Shown here one piece after another: positions 56,025 through 64,000 of a DNA stretch of 64,000 nt. This stretch comes from CAVVST01 sp963750995 (GTDB lineage Bacteria; Acidobacteriota; Vicinamibacteria; Vicinamibacterales; UBA2999), in the NCBI GenBank assembly GCA_963750995.1, contig CAVVST010000002.1, positions 310,001 to 374,000 of the forward strand, read 5' to 3'. Every line of letters begins with the position of its first letter. The stretch's first letter is position 1. The position numbers and the translations under genes are program-made. The notes beneath the pieces were generated by a model. It was not told the DNA's origin and made no database searches. It saw nothing but the letters and a program-made list of their open reading frames with translations.

Positions 56025-59000
56025 TACTCTGATCTTAACGATTCGAGGAGGGGCGATCGTGTGACCGCGCGCGTGGCGGCAAGCGACGAGAGCAGGCCGG
56101 TCGCGAACACCGCGAACAGCAGCAGCACACCGGCGCTCGTGAGGGGAAGGCGGCCGCCCCGCTCGATGACGGCAGGGGTGATGGCCAGTACGGCGCAGAC
56201 GGCCCCGGCGATCAGCCCACCGGCGAGCAGCAGCGTATTTTCTGCTGCCACCATCAGCAGGAAGTGACCGCGTCGGTAGCCAATCGCGCCGAGTAGCGCC
56301 AGCTCTCGGCGCCGTTCGAGCACGTTCCGCAGCATCACGGTGGCAAGCCCGACGGTGCCAAGCAGAAGCCCGAGGCCACCGAGCGTCTGGAACGTCGACA
56401 GATAGGTATTCTCGACGCGGTGAAACCGGGCGAGCCGCTCAGTCGTGCCGGTCACATCGCCGCCAAGGTCCGAGAGGGCGTCTTCGAGACGCGTCGCCAC
56501 GTCGGCCGCTCGCTCCGGCGCCGTCTCCACCAGTAGCACCTGGTACCCCTCCTGGTCTGGAAACAGCGCATGGAAGTTGGCCTGCGACATGATGAGCTCG
56601 CCTTGCAGGATGCTGTCCCGCAGCGCGCCCACGAGCCGCAGCCGGATCTCACGGTCGCCCCGCGTCATGACGATCACGTCGCCGAGCTGGCGGTGAAGCA
56701 CGTAGGTCATCGAATTCGCATCCACGATCACCGGGACGGCGCCGTCAGGCTCGGTCCGCCGCAGCAACAGCCACGGGTTGGCTGTATCAGCCTCGGTCGC
56801 AGCCAGCGAGCCCTGGAAGGCGAACCGCCCCTCCTCGAGGAAGCTGTCACGCGGGGCGAGAATCCGCGGATTGCGTGGCTCGTACAAATTCAGGCAGCTT
56901 GCGTCGTCACCGGGAAGCAGCCGGAACGGCTCGAACGTCACGCCTTCGACATCGCGCAGGTTCAGCGCGTCGCGGCCTTCGCGGGTATTCGGATCGTGCA
57001 CGATCGGCAGCCCCGTTTCGACGAGCAGCGTATAGCCGCCTACGCCAGACTGGCGATCGACGACGCCGGCGCTTTCATCGCGACGGAACGCGTCCACCGA
57101 GATGAGGATGAAGGTCGCCGACGCGATCACGGCGATCGACAGGACGCTTCGACCGGGACGATACGTCGCGTTGCGCATGCCCAGGGCTGAAACGGGCTGC
57201 CAGCCGTGGCCTGTGAGCCCGTGAGTCGGACGCGTGCGCAGCAGCGCGGCCGACGCGCACAGCGCGGCGCCGAGCAGCGCGCTGCCGCCGCCGAAGAACG
57301 CGCCGGTGCGTTCGACGAGACCTGCTGCCCCGGCGACGATCGACGCAAGCCCCGCGAGTGCCAATACCAGAGCCGCAAAGGTGATGCGATTCGATCGAGG
57401 CGTCACTGCGATGTCCCTTTCGAGCTGTCCCATCAGGAGGCTGCGCTCGGAAACGCGGGCCAGCCCACGCAGCGTCCACCATATGCAGGCGATTGCCGCC
57501 GCGACGCCGCCGAGTGCGCCGGCGATCAGCGACACGGGCGTCACGTGCAGCGCCAACGCCGTGGTGCCCACGGCATCAACCCACCAGGTGCGCAGGCCGA
57601 TCATCAGCAACGCCGCGTATGCGACCGCACCGCCGACGCCGAGGACACTGCCGGTCACGGCGACCATCGCCCCCTCGGTCATGAACAGCTGTCGCACGTC
57701 GGCCGCACCGAACCCGACGGCCCGGAGCAGCCCGACCTCGCGCGATCGCTGCTCCACCCCCAGCTTGAAGAACAGCGACGCCAGCAGCAGCGCCGAGACC
57801 ACCAGGAAGAAGCTGAAATAGATGAAATACGCGCCGAAATCGGTGGCGCCGCCCGACGCCGTGAGCGCGTCGCGGCGAACCGGCTGCACCGCCATTCCCA
57901 TGGCCAGCGGATCCATCTTCGCCCTGTACTGTCACCTCATAGCGGTCGTGCGCGGCGGCCGCGCTGCCCGCTTCGGGAGCAATGCGAATCGAGGTCACCG
58001 CACCGTACCGCGAACGCCACAACTGTTGTCCGGTCGCCAGGCTGACGAACGCTTTCGGCGTGGTTCGGTACTGATCCCAGTACTCCTCATCGACGGGCCG
58101 TACCCGCCGCAGGTCCACCGGGAACGGCGGGTCCCAGTCGCCCAGCGTCGGCGCTGCGCTGATGCCGGGCAGCACGGGCGCGAGATCGCGATCGCCGAAA
58201 GCGGTGGGCACGATCCGTTCGACTCGCAGGCTGGTGCTTCGCGTCACCAGCCGTCCAGGCTCCTCCCAGACGTAATACTCGATGGTCAGGAGGTCGCCGG
58301 GCCTTGCCCGAAGATCCGTGGCCGCCCATTCGGTCAAGACGATCCCGTCGGACGCGGAGGCGGCATCCATCGCCGTCACGAGCGAGTACGGAATCTCGCG
58401 ATCGCCAAGGCGGATCGTGTTCGCTAGATAGGTGAACACTGGCGTTGTGACGGCGCCGGCCTGGATCAGGGCGCTCTGCGCGGCCCGTACCTGGTCGTCC
58501 GTCAGCAAACCGGCATCGGATTCCACCGAGACTCCGCCGCTATCCAGCCCGCGCAGCGCGAGCCCCACGTCCGCGAGCTCAACATTCTCCCGGACCAGCC
58601 GGACCAGGAGATCGTCCGTCGTCGTCGCCGAGTCCGGCCGGGTCGCGACGAGCAAGGCATTGACGCGTCCGCCGCGGTCGAGTTCCCGCTGGAGCACCCG
58701 GAGGGGCACGAATACCGCCCGCACGGCGCTCTGCTGCGCGTCGAGCGCGAAATCGCCCATCGACTCCGGTGGGACGATTGCCCGGACGTCCAGCCGCAGC
58801 GTCTGTCCGACGTCGTCCTTGCGGCCGTGCACTGATTCGAGCGGGATATCGAGCGGGCGCGGGACACGGATCAGGATCGTTCCGCCAACGCGGGCGCCAA
58901 GCTCCTCTGCGAGCCCGGCGCTGAGCAGCGAATCGAGACCGTCGGGCCCCGACACGGCAGTGACCCCGTGAAAGCGCCAGAAGCGATCGTCGACACCGTA

Positions 59001-59336
59001 GACACGAACCTGGCCGGCGCGCCGGCCGCTCTCCTGGTCGCTGACGAACCCCTGGACGACCACGAGCGGCGCAACGCCCGCGAACGCTGACGCGAACGCC
59101 GGTTGTGTCTCGATGTCTGACGCGAGCTGTTCTCGGAAGAATCCGGTGGAGACAACGGCGTGATCGGTGCGGCCCAGCCGCTGGAGGACGAGATCGCGCA
59201 GGCTGCCGCGCACCGAATCGCCGACCAGGAGCGCACCGGCGAGCACCGCGACGGCGGTGGCGACGCCGACGACAACGGCCACATTGGTCCGCCAGTGGTA
59301 AGCAAGGCCGCGAAGAACGAGCAGACGGAATGACAT
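56024..59336 (-). CDS. ABC transporter permease (FtsX/MacB type, double), frameshifted
   Basis: The protein has about 1100 residues. ATG 59336 starts MSFRLLVLRGLAYHWRTNVAVVVGVATAVAVLAGALLVGDS (first FtsX helix). A large periplasmic domain follows. After a break near 57915 (YEVTVQ to MDPLAMGMAV) comes the membrane part FGAYFIYFSFFLVVSALLLASLFFKLGVEQRSREVGLLRAVGFG, the FtsX signature. A second FtsX core sits at the C-terminus (LSTFQTLGGLGLLLGTVGLATVMLRNVLERRRELALLGAIGYRRGHFLLMVAAENTLLL). Such double permeases work with an ATP-binding subunit, which is not adjacent here. It overlaps the propeller gene upstream (TGATG) and the ACAD-like gene downstream. Confidence 0.83.
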
Positions 59337-60520
59337 CAATCGGTGGGCGTAGCTGTCCGGCTGTCGCGAGCCCGAAGGGTTCGCGCCACACCAGCCGGGC
59401 CTAGCCGAAGACTATAGACGCGCCCGTCTTCAGCGCCGATGACGACGCGGCCGCCGGCGATGGCGGGCGACGCGGCGATGCCGGCGCCGGTGTCGAACTC
59501 CCAGAGCTTCTTGCCCGACGCGGAATCGAGCACGTAGAGGCGTCCGTCGCCCGAGCCGACGTAGACGCGGCCGCCGGCAACGACCGGCGACGAATCGACC
59601 CGGGCTCGCGTCGGAAACGTCCAGAGCGGCTTACCGCTCGCCGTGTCGATCGCGTGGACCATCTTGTCGCGGCCGCCCACGATCAGGCGATTGCCGTCGA
59701 GCGCGGCGGACGAGTAGTACGGGAACTCCGTATCCTTCTGTGAGTACCGCCAGATGACCGAGCGGCGCGTCAGATCCAGGGCCAGCACCTCGGCGTTGAA
59801 CGTGCCGACGTAGGCGCGATCGCCGGCAAGCAGCGGCGACGCCGCCGTGTAGGCGCCGGTTTCAATCTGGAAGATCTCTTTCCCGTCGACGATCCGAATC
59901 GCCCTGAACAGCGCGTCGCACCCCGTGACGAACGTCATGCCGTCGCGCACGCCCGCGGTCGCGTGGACCATGCCCTTGGTGACGACGTCCCAGCGCGGCT
60001 TGCCGGTGCGCGCGTCGATCGCGTAAAGATGCGTGTCGTACGAGCCGATCAGGACGACGCCGTCCGCGACCACCGGCGAGGCTTTGATTTCGCCGCCGGT
60101 CTTGAACGTCCAGAGCGGCTTGCCGTCGCGGACGCTGACCGCGTGCAGCACTCCGCCGAGGTCGCCGATGTACACCGCGTCGCCTGACACAGCAGGCGAC
60201 GACTCGCCGATCAGGTTCCCGGTCGCGTACCTCCAACGCAGCGTCCCCGACACCAGGTCGACCGCCACCAGGTCGCCATCGCCGCCGCCGACGTACACCA
60301 CGCCGCCGGCGATCGCCGCAGACGAGGCGATCGGGCCGCCGACGTTGTACGACCAGAGCAGCTTGAGCGTGGCAGGGACGGCACTGCTGGAGGTGCCGGT
60401 CAAGAGCGGCGTACCGCGGAACTGGCGCCACTCGGCGGCGCCAGCCGTCAGATTGGCCTGGCCGCGCGCGGGCGCCGCGGCCGATGAGAGCAGCAGGAAC
60501 AGTAAGAGAAATTTCCGCAT
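59336..60520 (-). CDS. secreted PQQ-type beta-propeller protein (short, BamB-like)
   Basis: This 394-residue protein has a signal peptide (MRKFLLLFLLLSSAAAPARG). Seven or eight propeller blades follow with the regular A-x-D-x2-(S/T)G-(K/T)-x-x-W pattern: AVDLVSGTLRWRYATGN, AVSVRDGKPLWTFKTGG, AIDARTGKPRWDVV, AIDTASGKPLWTFPTRA and VLDSASGKKLWEFDTGA. It lacks catalytic PQQ ligands of dehydrogenases, so it is likely a scaffold or binding protein. The 1-bp overlap with the permease gene suggests that it and the permease form one functional unit. Ligand unknown. Confidence 0.82.
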   Translation of the reverse strand: MRKFLLLFLLLSSAAAPARGQANLTAGAAEWRQFRGTPLLTGTSSSAVPATLKLLWSYNVGGPIASSAAIAGGVVYVGGGDGDLVAVDLVSGTLRWRYATGNLIGESSPAVSGDAVYIGDLGGVLHAVSVRDGKPLWTFKTGGEIKASPVVADGVVLIGSYDTHLYAIDARTGKPRWDVVTKGMVHATAGVRDGMTFVTGCDALFRAIRIVDGKEIFQIETGAYTAASPLLAGDRAYVGTFNAEVLALDLTRRSVIWRYSQKDTEFPYYSSAALDGNRLIVGGRDKMVHAIDTASGKPLWTFPTRARVDSSPVVAGGRVYVGSGDGRLYVLDSASGKKLWEFDTGAGIAASPAIAGGRVVIGAEDGRVYSLRLGPAGVARTLRARDSRTATPTD

Positions 60521-60540
60521 GGGTCGCCGGGTCCGCTTCG

Positions 60541-60583
60541 TCCCTCGACCAGCTCGGGACGCCCTGAGCTCGCCGAAGGGCGC
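60541..60583. repeat. REP-like fragment between propeller genes
   Basis: TCCCTCGACCAGCTCGGGAC is followed by GCCCT (60561-60565) pairing with AGGGC (60577-60581). This is a diverged relative of the GCCCTTCGAC...AGGGC word in the 45.8-kb element. The interval 60521-60642 has no gene. Confidence 0.5.
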
Positions 60584-60642
60584 GGAACCCGGCCTACGAG
60601 TGTACGCGGAACCCGGCCGGCCCGGGCACCCGGAACCAAGGC

Positions 60643-62097
60643 CTACTTCACCGCGAGGGAGAAGACGCGGCTGCGGTTGTTCACGAGCAACGCGCCGTTC
60701 GCGGGGACGACGGTGGCGTAGACCGGGTTGCCCATGTTGATTTCCGCCAGCAGCTTCTTTTCCTTCGAGTGCGCCAGGATGACGATGTCGCCGTCTTCGT
60801 CGCCGAGGTAGACCTTGCCGTCGACGACGAACGGGGATCCCCAGACGGCCGCGAGCACGTCGTGCGTCCAGTTCAGCTTCCCCGTTTTCGCGTCGAGGCA
60901 GTGGAGATAGCCGCTGAAGTCGGCGATGTACACCAGGCCGTCAGCAACCGCGGCGGTGGAGATCGATCGGTGCATCTCGAAGCGCCACACGCTGCCGGAC
61001 TTGGTGATGTCGAGTCCCTCTCCGCGCTTGGTCGGATCGATGGCGTGGAAATAGCCGACGCCTTCGCCGTGCTCTGGATCCTGCCCGTTCGCAATGTAGA
61101 CGATGCCGTCAATGATGACCGGTGTCCCGATGAGCTCGTTGCGCGTCCGCGGCCACTGCGCTTCCTTGGGGTTGGTGTCGAACTCCCACAGCTTCTTCCC
61201 GGTTTCCGCCTCGTAGCCGCGGACCTGGCCGTCTCCCTGGGCCGATACGACCTGCATCACGCCGCCAATGCGGCCGACAGAGGGGGTGGACCACTGCCCG
61301 TGGAGAATCCGATCCTCCACCGAGTTGTCTTCCCACACCAGCTGCCCGGTGGTCTTGTTCAACGCGATGATCGACGGCGCGCGCGGTGAGGGAATGTTGA
61401 CGTGGCTCTCGTCCTGGCCGTTCGACGTGCTCAGGAACACGAGGTCGGCCCATATGACGGGCGACGAGTTCGACAGGTTATGCGGATAGGAGCCCACTTC
61501 CTCGATCATGTTGAACGACCAGATGACGTCCGCGTCGAACTGTCCGGTCAGCGTCTCGTTGGTCACCGGCCCATCGTTCTCATTGTCGCGAAACCCCTGG
61601 ATGTCGAGGCAGAAGACCACGCCGCGGTTGCTGACGTAATAGAGCTTGTCGCCCTCGACCAGCGGCGACGAGGCGACGCCCTGGAACGGCCAGTCGTTGG
61701 CGCGGCCGGCCTCGAGCTTGGCGTGGGTCTGCTGCCACAGGAACTCGCCGTCCGATTCGCGGAACGCCATCAGTACGCCGCGATCGCCCGGCTGCTTCGG
61801 GTCGCGCACCTTCTCGTTGTTGGTGCCGATGAACACCATGCCGCCGGCCACCACGATGTTGCCGTAGCTTTGCGATCCGAGGTCCGCCGACCACTTCACG
61901 TTCTTCCCGGTCTTGACGTCCCACTCGGTCGGCATCCCCTTCGCGCCCGAGACCATGTTGCGGTCCGGCGTGCCGCCCCACATCGGCCAGTTGCCGGATC
62001 CCGGATCGCCCGCACTGACGGGTGAGCCGGTAATGATCGCAGCCAGGAGCGCGGCGGCGAGTGCGAAACGCGAACACTGCTGTGGATGATTGCGCAT
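60643..62097 (-). CDS. secreted PQQ-type beta-propeller protein (full length)
   Basis: The 484-residue protein starts at ATG 62097 (AGAGGG upstream): MRNHPQQCSRFALAAALLAAIITGSPVSAG. It begins its propeller with NWPMWGGTPDRNMVS. Blades include IALNKTTGQLVWEDNSVEDRILHGQWSTPSVG, YEAETGKKLWEFDTNP, LDAKTGKLNWTHDV and a YIANGQDPEHGEGVGYFHAID segment. Such 'PQQ-like beta-propeller' proteins are common in acidobacteria and planctomycetes, with unknown ligands. Heme-binding motifs are not seen. It lies between two other propeller genes on the same strand, 22 bp after the gene at 62120. Confidence 0.85.
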   Translation of the reverse strand: MRNHPQQCSRFALAAALLAAIITGSPVSAGDPGSGNWPMWGGTPDRNMVSGAKGMPTEWDVKTGKNVKWSADLGSQSYGNIVVAGGMVFIGTNNEKVRDPKQPGDRGVLMAFRESDGEFLWQQTHAKLEAGRANDWPFQGVASSPLVEGDKLYYVSNRGVVFCLDIQGFRDNENDGPVTNETLTGQFDADVIWSFNMIEEVGSYPHNLSNSSPVIWADLVFLSTSNGQDESHVNIPSPRAPSIIALNKTTGQLVWEDNSVEDRILHGQWSTPSVGRIGGVMQVVSAQGDGQVRGYEAETGKKLWEFDTNPKEAQWPRTRNELIGTPVIIDGIVYIANGQDPEHGEGVGYFHAIDPTKRGEGLDITKSGSVWRFEMHRSISTAAVADGLVYIADFSGYLHCLDAKTGKLNWTHDVLAAVWGSPFVVDGKVYLGDEDGDIVILAHSKEKKLLAEINMGNPVYATVVPANGALLVNNRSRVFSLAVK

Positions 62098-62119
62098 GAC
62101 CCTCTCGCGGAGCCTGAGG

Positions 62120-64000
62120 TTATTGATTTGCCGTGAGGGAGAGATTATCGAGGTACGCGCCGAACTGCGCGTCGAGAAACAGGCCCGGCGCCCCCTCGCG
62201 GTTGCCGATCGCATCGGTCTTGTCGATCAGCCACTCCGCCGGCTCGGGCGTGCCGGCCGCCCACGCCTTGCCGCGCGCGCGCACCTGTCCGTTGGGCAGG
62301 TTCTCGACTCGCAGCTTGAGCCGGTACCACGTGTCCGGCTTCCACGCGAACGGGGCGGTAACCGTGCGCGCGGTCTCAGGCTCCCACGGCTCGATCTTGA
62401 TCCGCTGCGTGTTGCCCATCAGCGTCAGCGTGTAGCGCTGCGCCGTGATGCCGATGTTCGCCATCTGTCGCCGCTGGGTCCGGCTCCGCACGTCCGCCTC
62501 GAACGTGTAGTTCGACCAGGTCGTCGGACCGATGAACACCCGCGACCGCTTGAAGATGGTCTCGAGCGGCGCCTTCTGCAGCACCTTCTGGCCGTCGAGC
62601 GTCGTCACCGACACCGAGCTCGCCACGGCGTTCACCCACCCCGGCGGCGCCGCGCCGTCGGCGTAGGCGTCGAATGTCTCGGTCCACGGCAATGGGTGGA
62701 CAACACGGGCGCGCGCCTCGCCTTTCAACGTGCCGGCGACGGCGCGAATGATGCCGGCCTGCTCCACCGGTTCACCGGCCACGGTGAACGCGCCGTTGGC
62801 GAGAGTGCCTTTCAAGACCGTCGAGCGACCACGTGGCCGCAGTCTCCTCGCGCAGGAATCGACCCTTGTCGTCGAACAGCCGGGCGCGGAGCTTCACCGT
62901 CTGTCCGGGAGTCAGCATCATCTCGGTCGGCGACACCTGCAGATGGGTGGCCGCGCCCTGGCCTGCCTGCGCCGGCTGGTCCACGGCAAATCCGGTCGGC
63001 GACGTCGGCCGTCGTGCGCCAATGGCATACACCGCGTCGCTCGAGACGAAGAAGATGCGGCCGCGTGAAATGGCGACGCCCGCAAGAATCTGCTCGGGCG
63101 TGCCCTCCGAGCCGCAGCAGCTCAGCGTGCTGTTCGGCATGTTCACCCGGCTCAGGATTTCGGCACGATCGGCATGCGGCCGGATGATGAAGAGCGATCC
63201 GCCATCGGTGCCGACGTAGATCTTGCCGTCGGCCAGCACGGGCGGCGCCTTCTGGAGATTGCCCAGGGACTGCGTCCACAGTTCCTTCCCCGTGGCCGCG
63301 TCGAAGGCCACGAGCTGCGATCCGTTGTCGATCTGATACACGCGCGTACCGTCCGACACCGGCGACGAGTAGCCGAACTCCCGCCCTCGCACCGCCCACT
63401 TGGTCGTCTTGATGTCGCCGGTCTGGGAGCCATCGATGGCGCCGATCATCCCGAGCTCGTTGCCTTCGAGGTTCTCGTCGCCGTGCGAGACGATGACGTC
63501 GTTGCCGACGACCGTCACGCCGGTGTTAATCGCGCGCTTGGCCGCGACGTAACTCCACACGCGTTCGCCGGTCTGCGGCTTGATCGCGTGAATGCCGCCG
63601 TCGCCGAGCCCGGCGATGAGCAGCCGCAGGCCGTTGATCGTCGCAATCAGCGGCGCCGCATACGCGGTGTCGTACGGCCGCTGCCCCGGGTTCGCGACGT
63701 AGACGACGTCACCCGTCCGCTTGTCGAGCGCGATGAAGCGGTGTGCCCGCATGGCGTTGCCGCCCCAGTTCGAGACCGGCGCGCTGACAATCACCAGGTC
63801 GCCATCCACCAGCGGCGACATTGTCCGGCCGCCCTGCGTGGTGAAGGCGGCGTACTCCTCGCCGAACGAGCGGTTCCACAACGGCTTGCCGTCGCGGCTC
63901 AACGCCACGACCTGGGCGCCGCCGCTCAACGCATAGATGTTCCCGGTTTCGAGATCAGCCGCAGGCGACGCCCAGCCGACACGGTGCGGCGGCACGTCGC
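62120..64000 (-). CDS. PQQ-type propeller protein with C-terminal carbohydrate-module-like domain, partial and frameshifted
   Basis: The gene continues beyond the window edge. Visible propeller blades are VALSRDGKPLWNRSFGEEYAAFTT, ALDKRTGDVVYVANPGQR, AIKPQTGERVWSYVAA and AFDAATGKELWTQSLGN. A Big-like linker follows (LQVSPTEMMLTPGQTVKLRARLFDDKGRFL). A break near 62815 leads to the last 220 residues (ETFDAYADGAAPPGWVNA, FIGPTTWSNYTFEADVRSR, GAPGLFLDAQFGAYLDNLSLTANQ). That is a concanavalin-like or GH16/DUF1080-type domain that would bind or cut a glycan. No start is seen. Function unknown. It is the first of three propeller genes in series. Confidence 0.75.

Noticed and set aside
1..64000. CRISPR array, tRNA, rRNA, prophage or insertion sequence
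   Set aside because: No regularly spaced repeats with unique spacers, no tRNA cloverleaf or rRNA-like stretch noticed, no transposase, integrase or capsid proteins among the readable frames.

Overview
The window is about 65% G+C and codes densely on both strands. The gene content points to a Gram-negative, soil-type bacterium, most likely an acidobacterium of the Vicinamibacter type. The evidence is TonB-dependent receptor and surface-antigen beta-barrels, Tat-exported DUF839/PhoX proteins, PQQ-type beta-propellers, DUF3891 and RMD1 proteins, and dispersed GTAGTGTCC palindromic repeats. This taxonomic call is inference, as no marker gene is present. About a third of the genes carry one or more single-base frame breaks with conserved protein on both sides. 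I annotate these as single genes with frameshifts and suspect sequencing indels rather than decay.

Layout. 0-6.7 kb (minus): a tight operon of a HEAT-repeat nucleotide-carrier-like protein, a membrane Ser/Thr kinase, a second NTT-like carrier and an outer-membrane barrel. 6.8-11 kb (plus): MFS exporter, second barrel, membrane glycosyltransferase. 11-15.3 kb: glycine-zipper protein, DUF3891 protein, PhoB/PhoR-like pair, dimethylargininase. 15.3-20 kb (minus): TonB-dependent receptor, secreted beta-helix protein, lipoprotein. 20.4-26 kb (plus): HELYGH protein, then an apparent operon of PhoB-like regulator, PhoX, glycerophosphodiesterase, ArsC/LMW phosphatase, a hypothetical protein and inorganic pyrophosphatase. 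26-31.4 kb (minus): CHAD protein, RMD1 protein, Lys/Ala-rich protein, metallophosphatase-like protein, MgtE. 31.4-36.3 kb: truncated methyltransferase, shortened Crp/Fnr regulator beside a perfect FNR-type site, and a 991-residue protein with four lamin-tail domains and a propeller. 36.2-40.3 kb (minus): glycosyltransferases and a PHP phosphoesterase. 40.6-45.7 kb: second PhoX, an eroded ars island (arsR, aquaglyceroporin, arsC remnants), a glycerophosphodiesterase remnant, a phytase-like esterase. 45.9-51.7 kb: PPK2, alpha/beta hydrolase, large membrane protein, GlgC, carbonic anhydrase. 51.8-64 kb (mostly minus): spermidine-synthase-like membrane fusion, CheY-like regulator, acyl-CoA-dehydrogenase-like protein, FtsX-type permease, three PQQ-like propeller proteins.

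The unifying theme is phosphorus. The window holds two PhoX-type proteins, live and dead glycerophosphodiesterases, a phytase-like esterase, a metallophosphatase, a pyrophosphatase, PPK2, a CHAD protein, a PhoBR-like pair and a second PhoB-like regulator. Several of these genes lie beside direct repeats of a GTAAC-like pentamer spaced exactly 11 bp apart, the geometry of PhoB/OmpR-family binding sites. I propose, as inference, a dispersed Pho regulon with its own recognisable box. No rRNA, tRNA or CRISPR array was seen.
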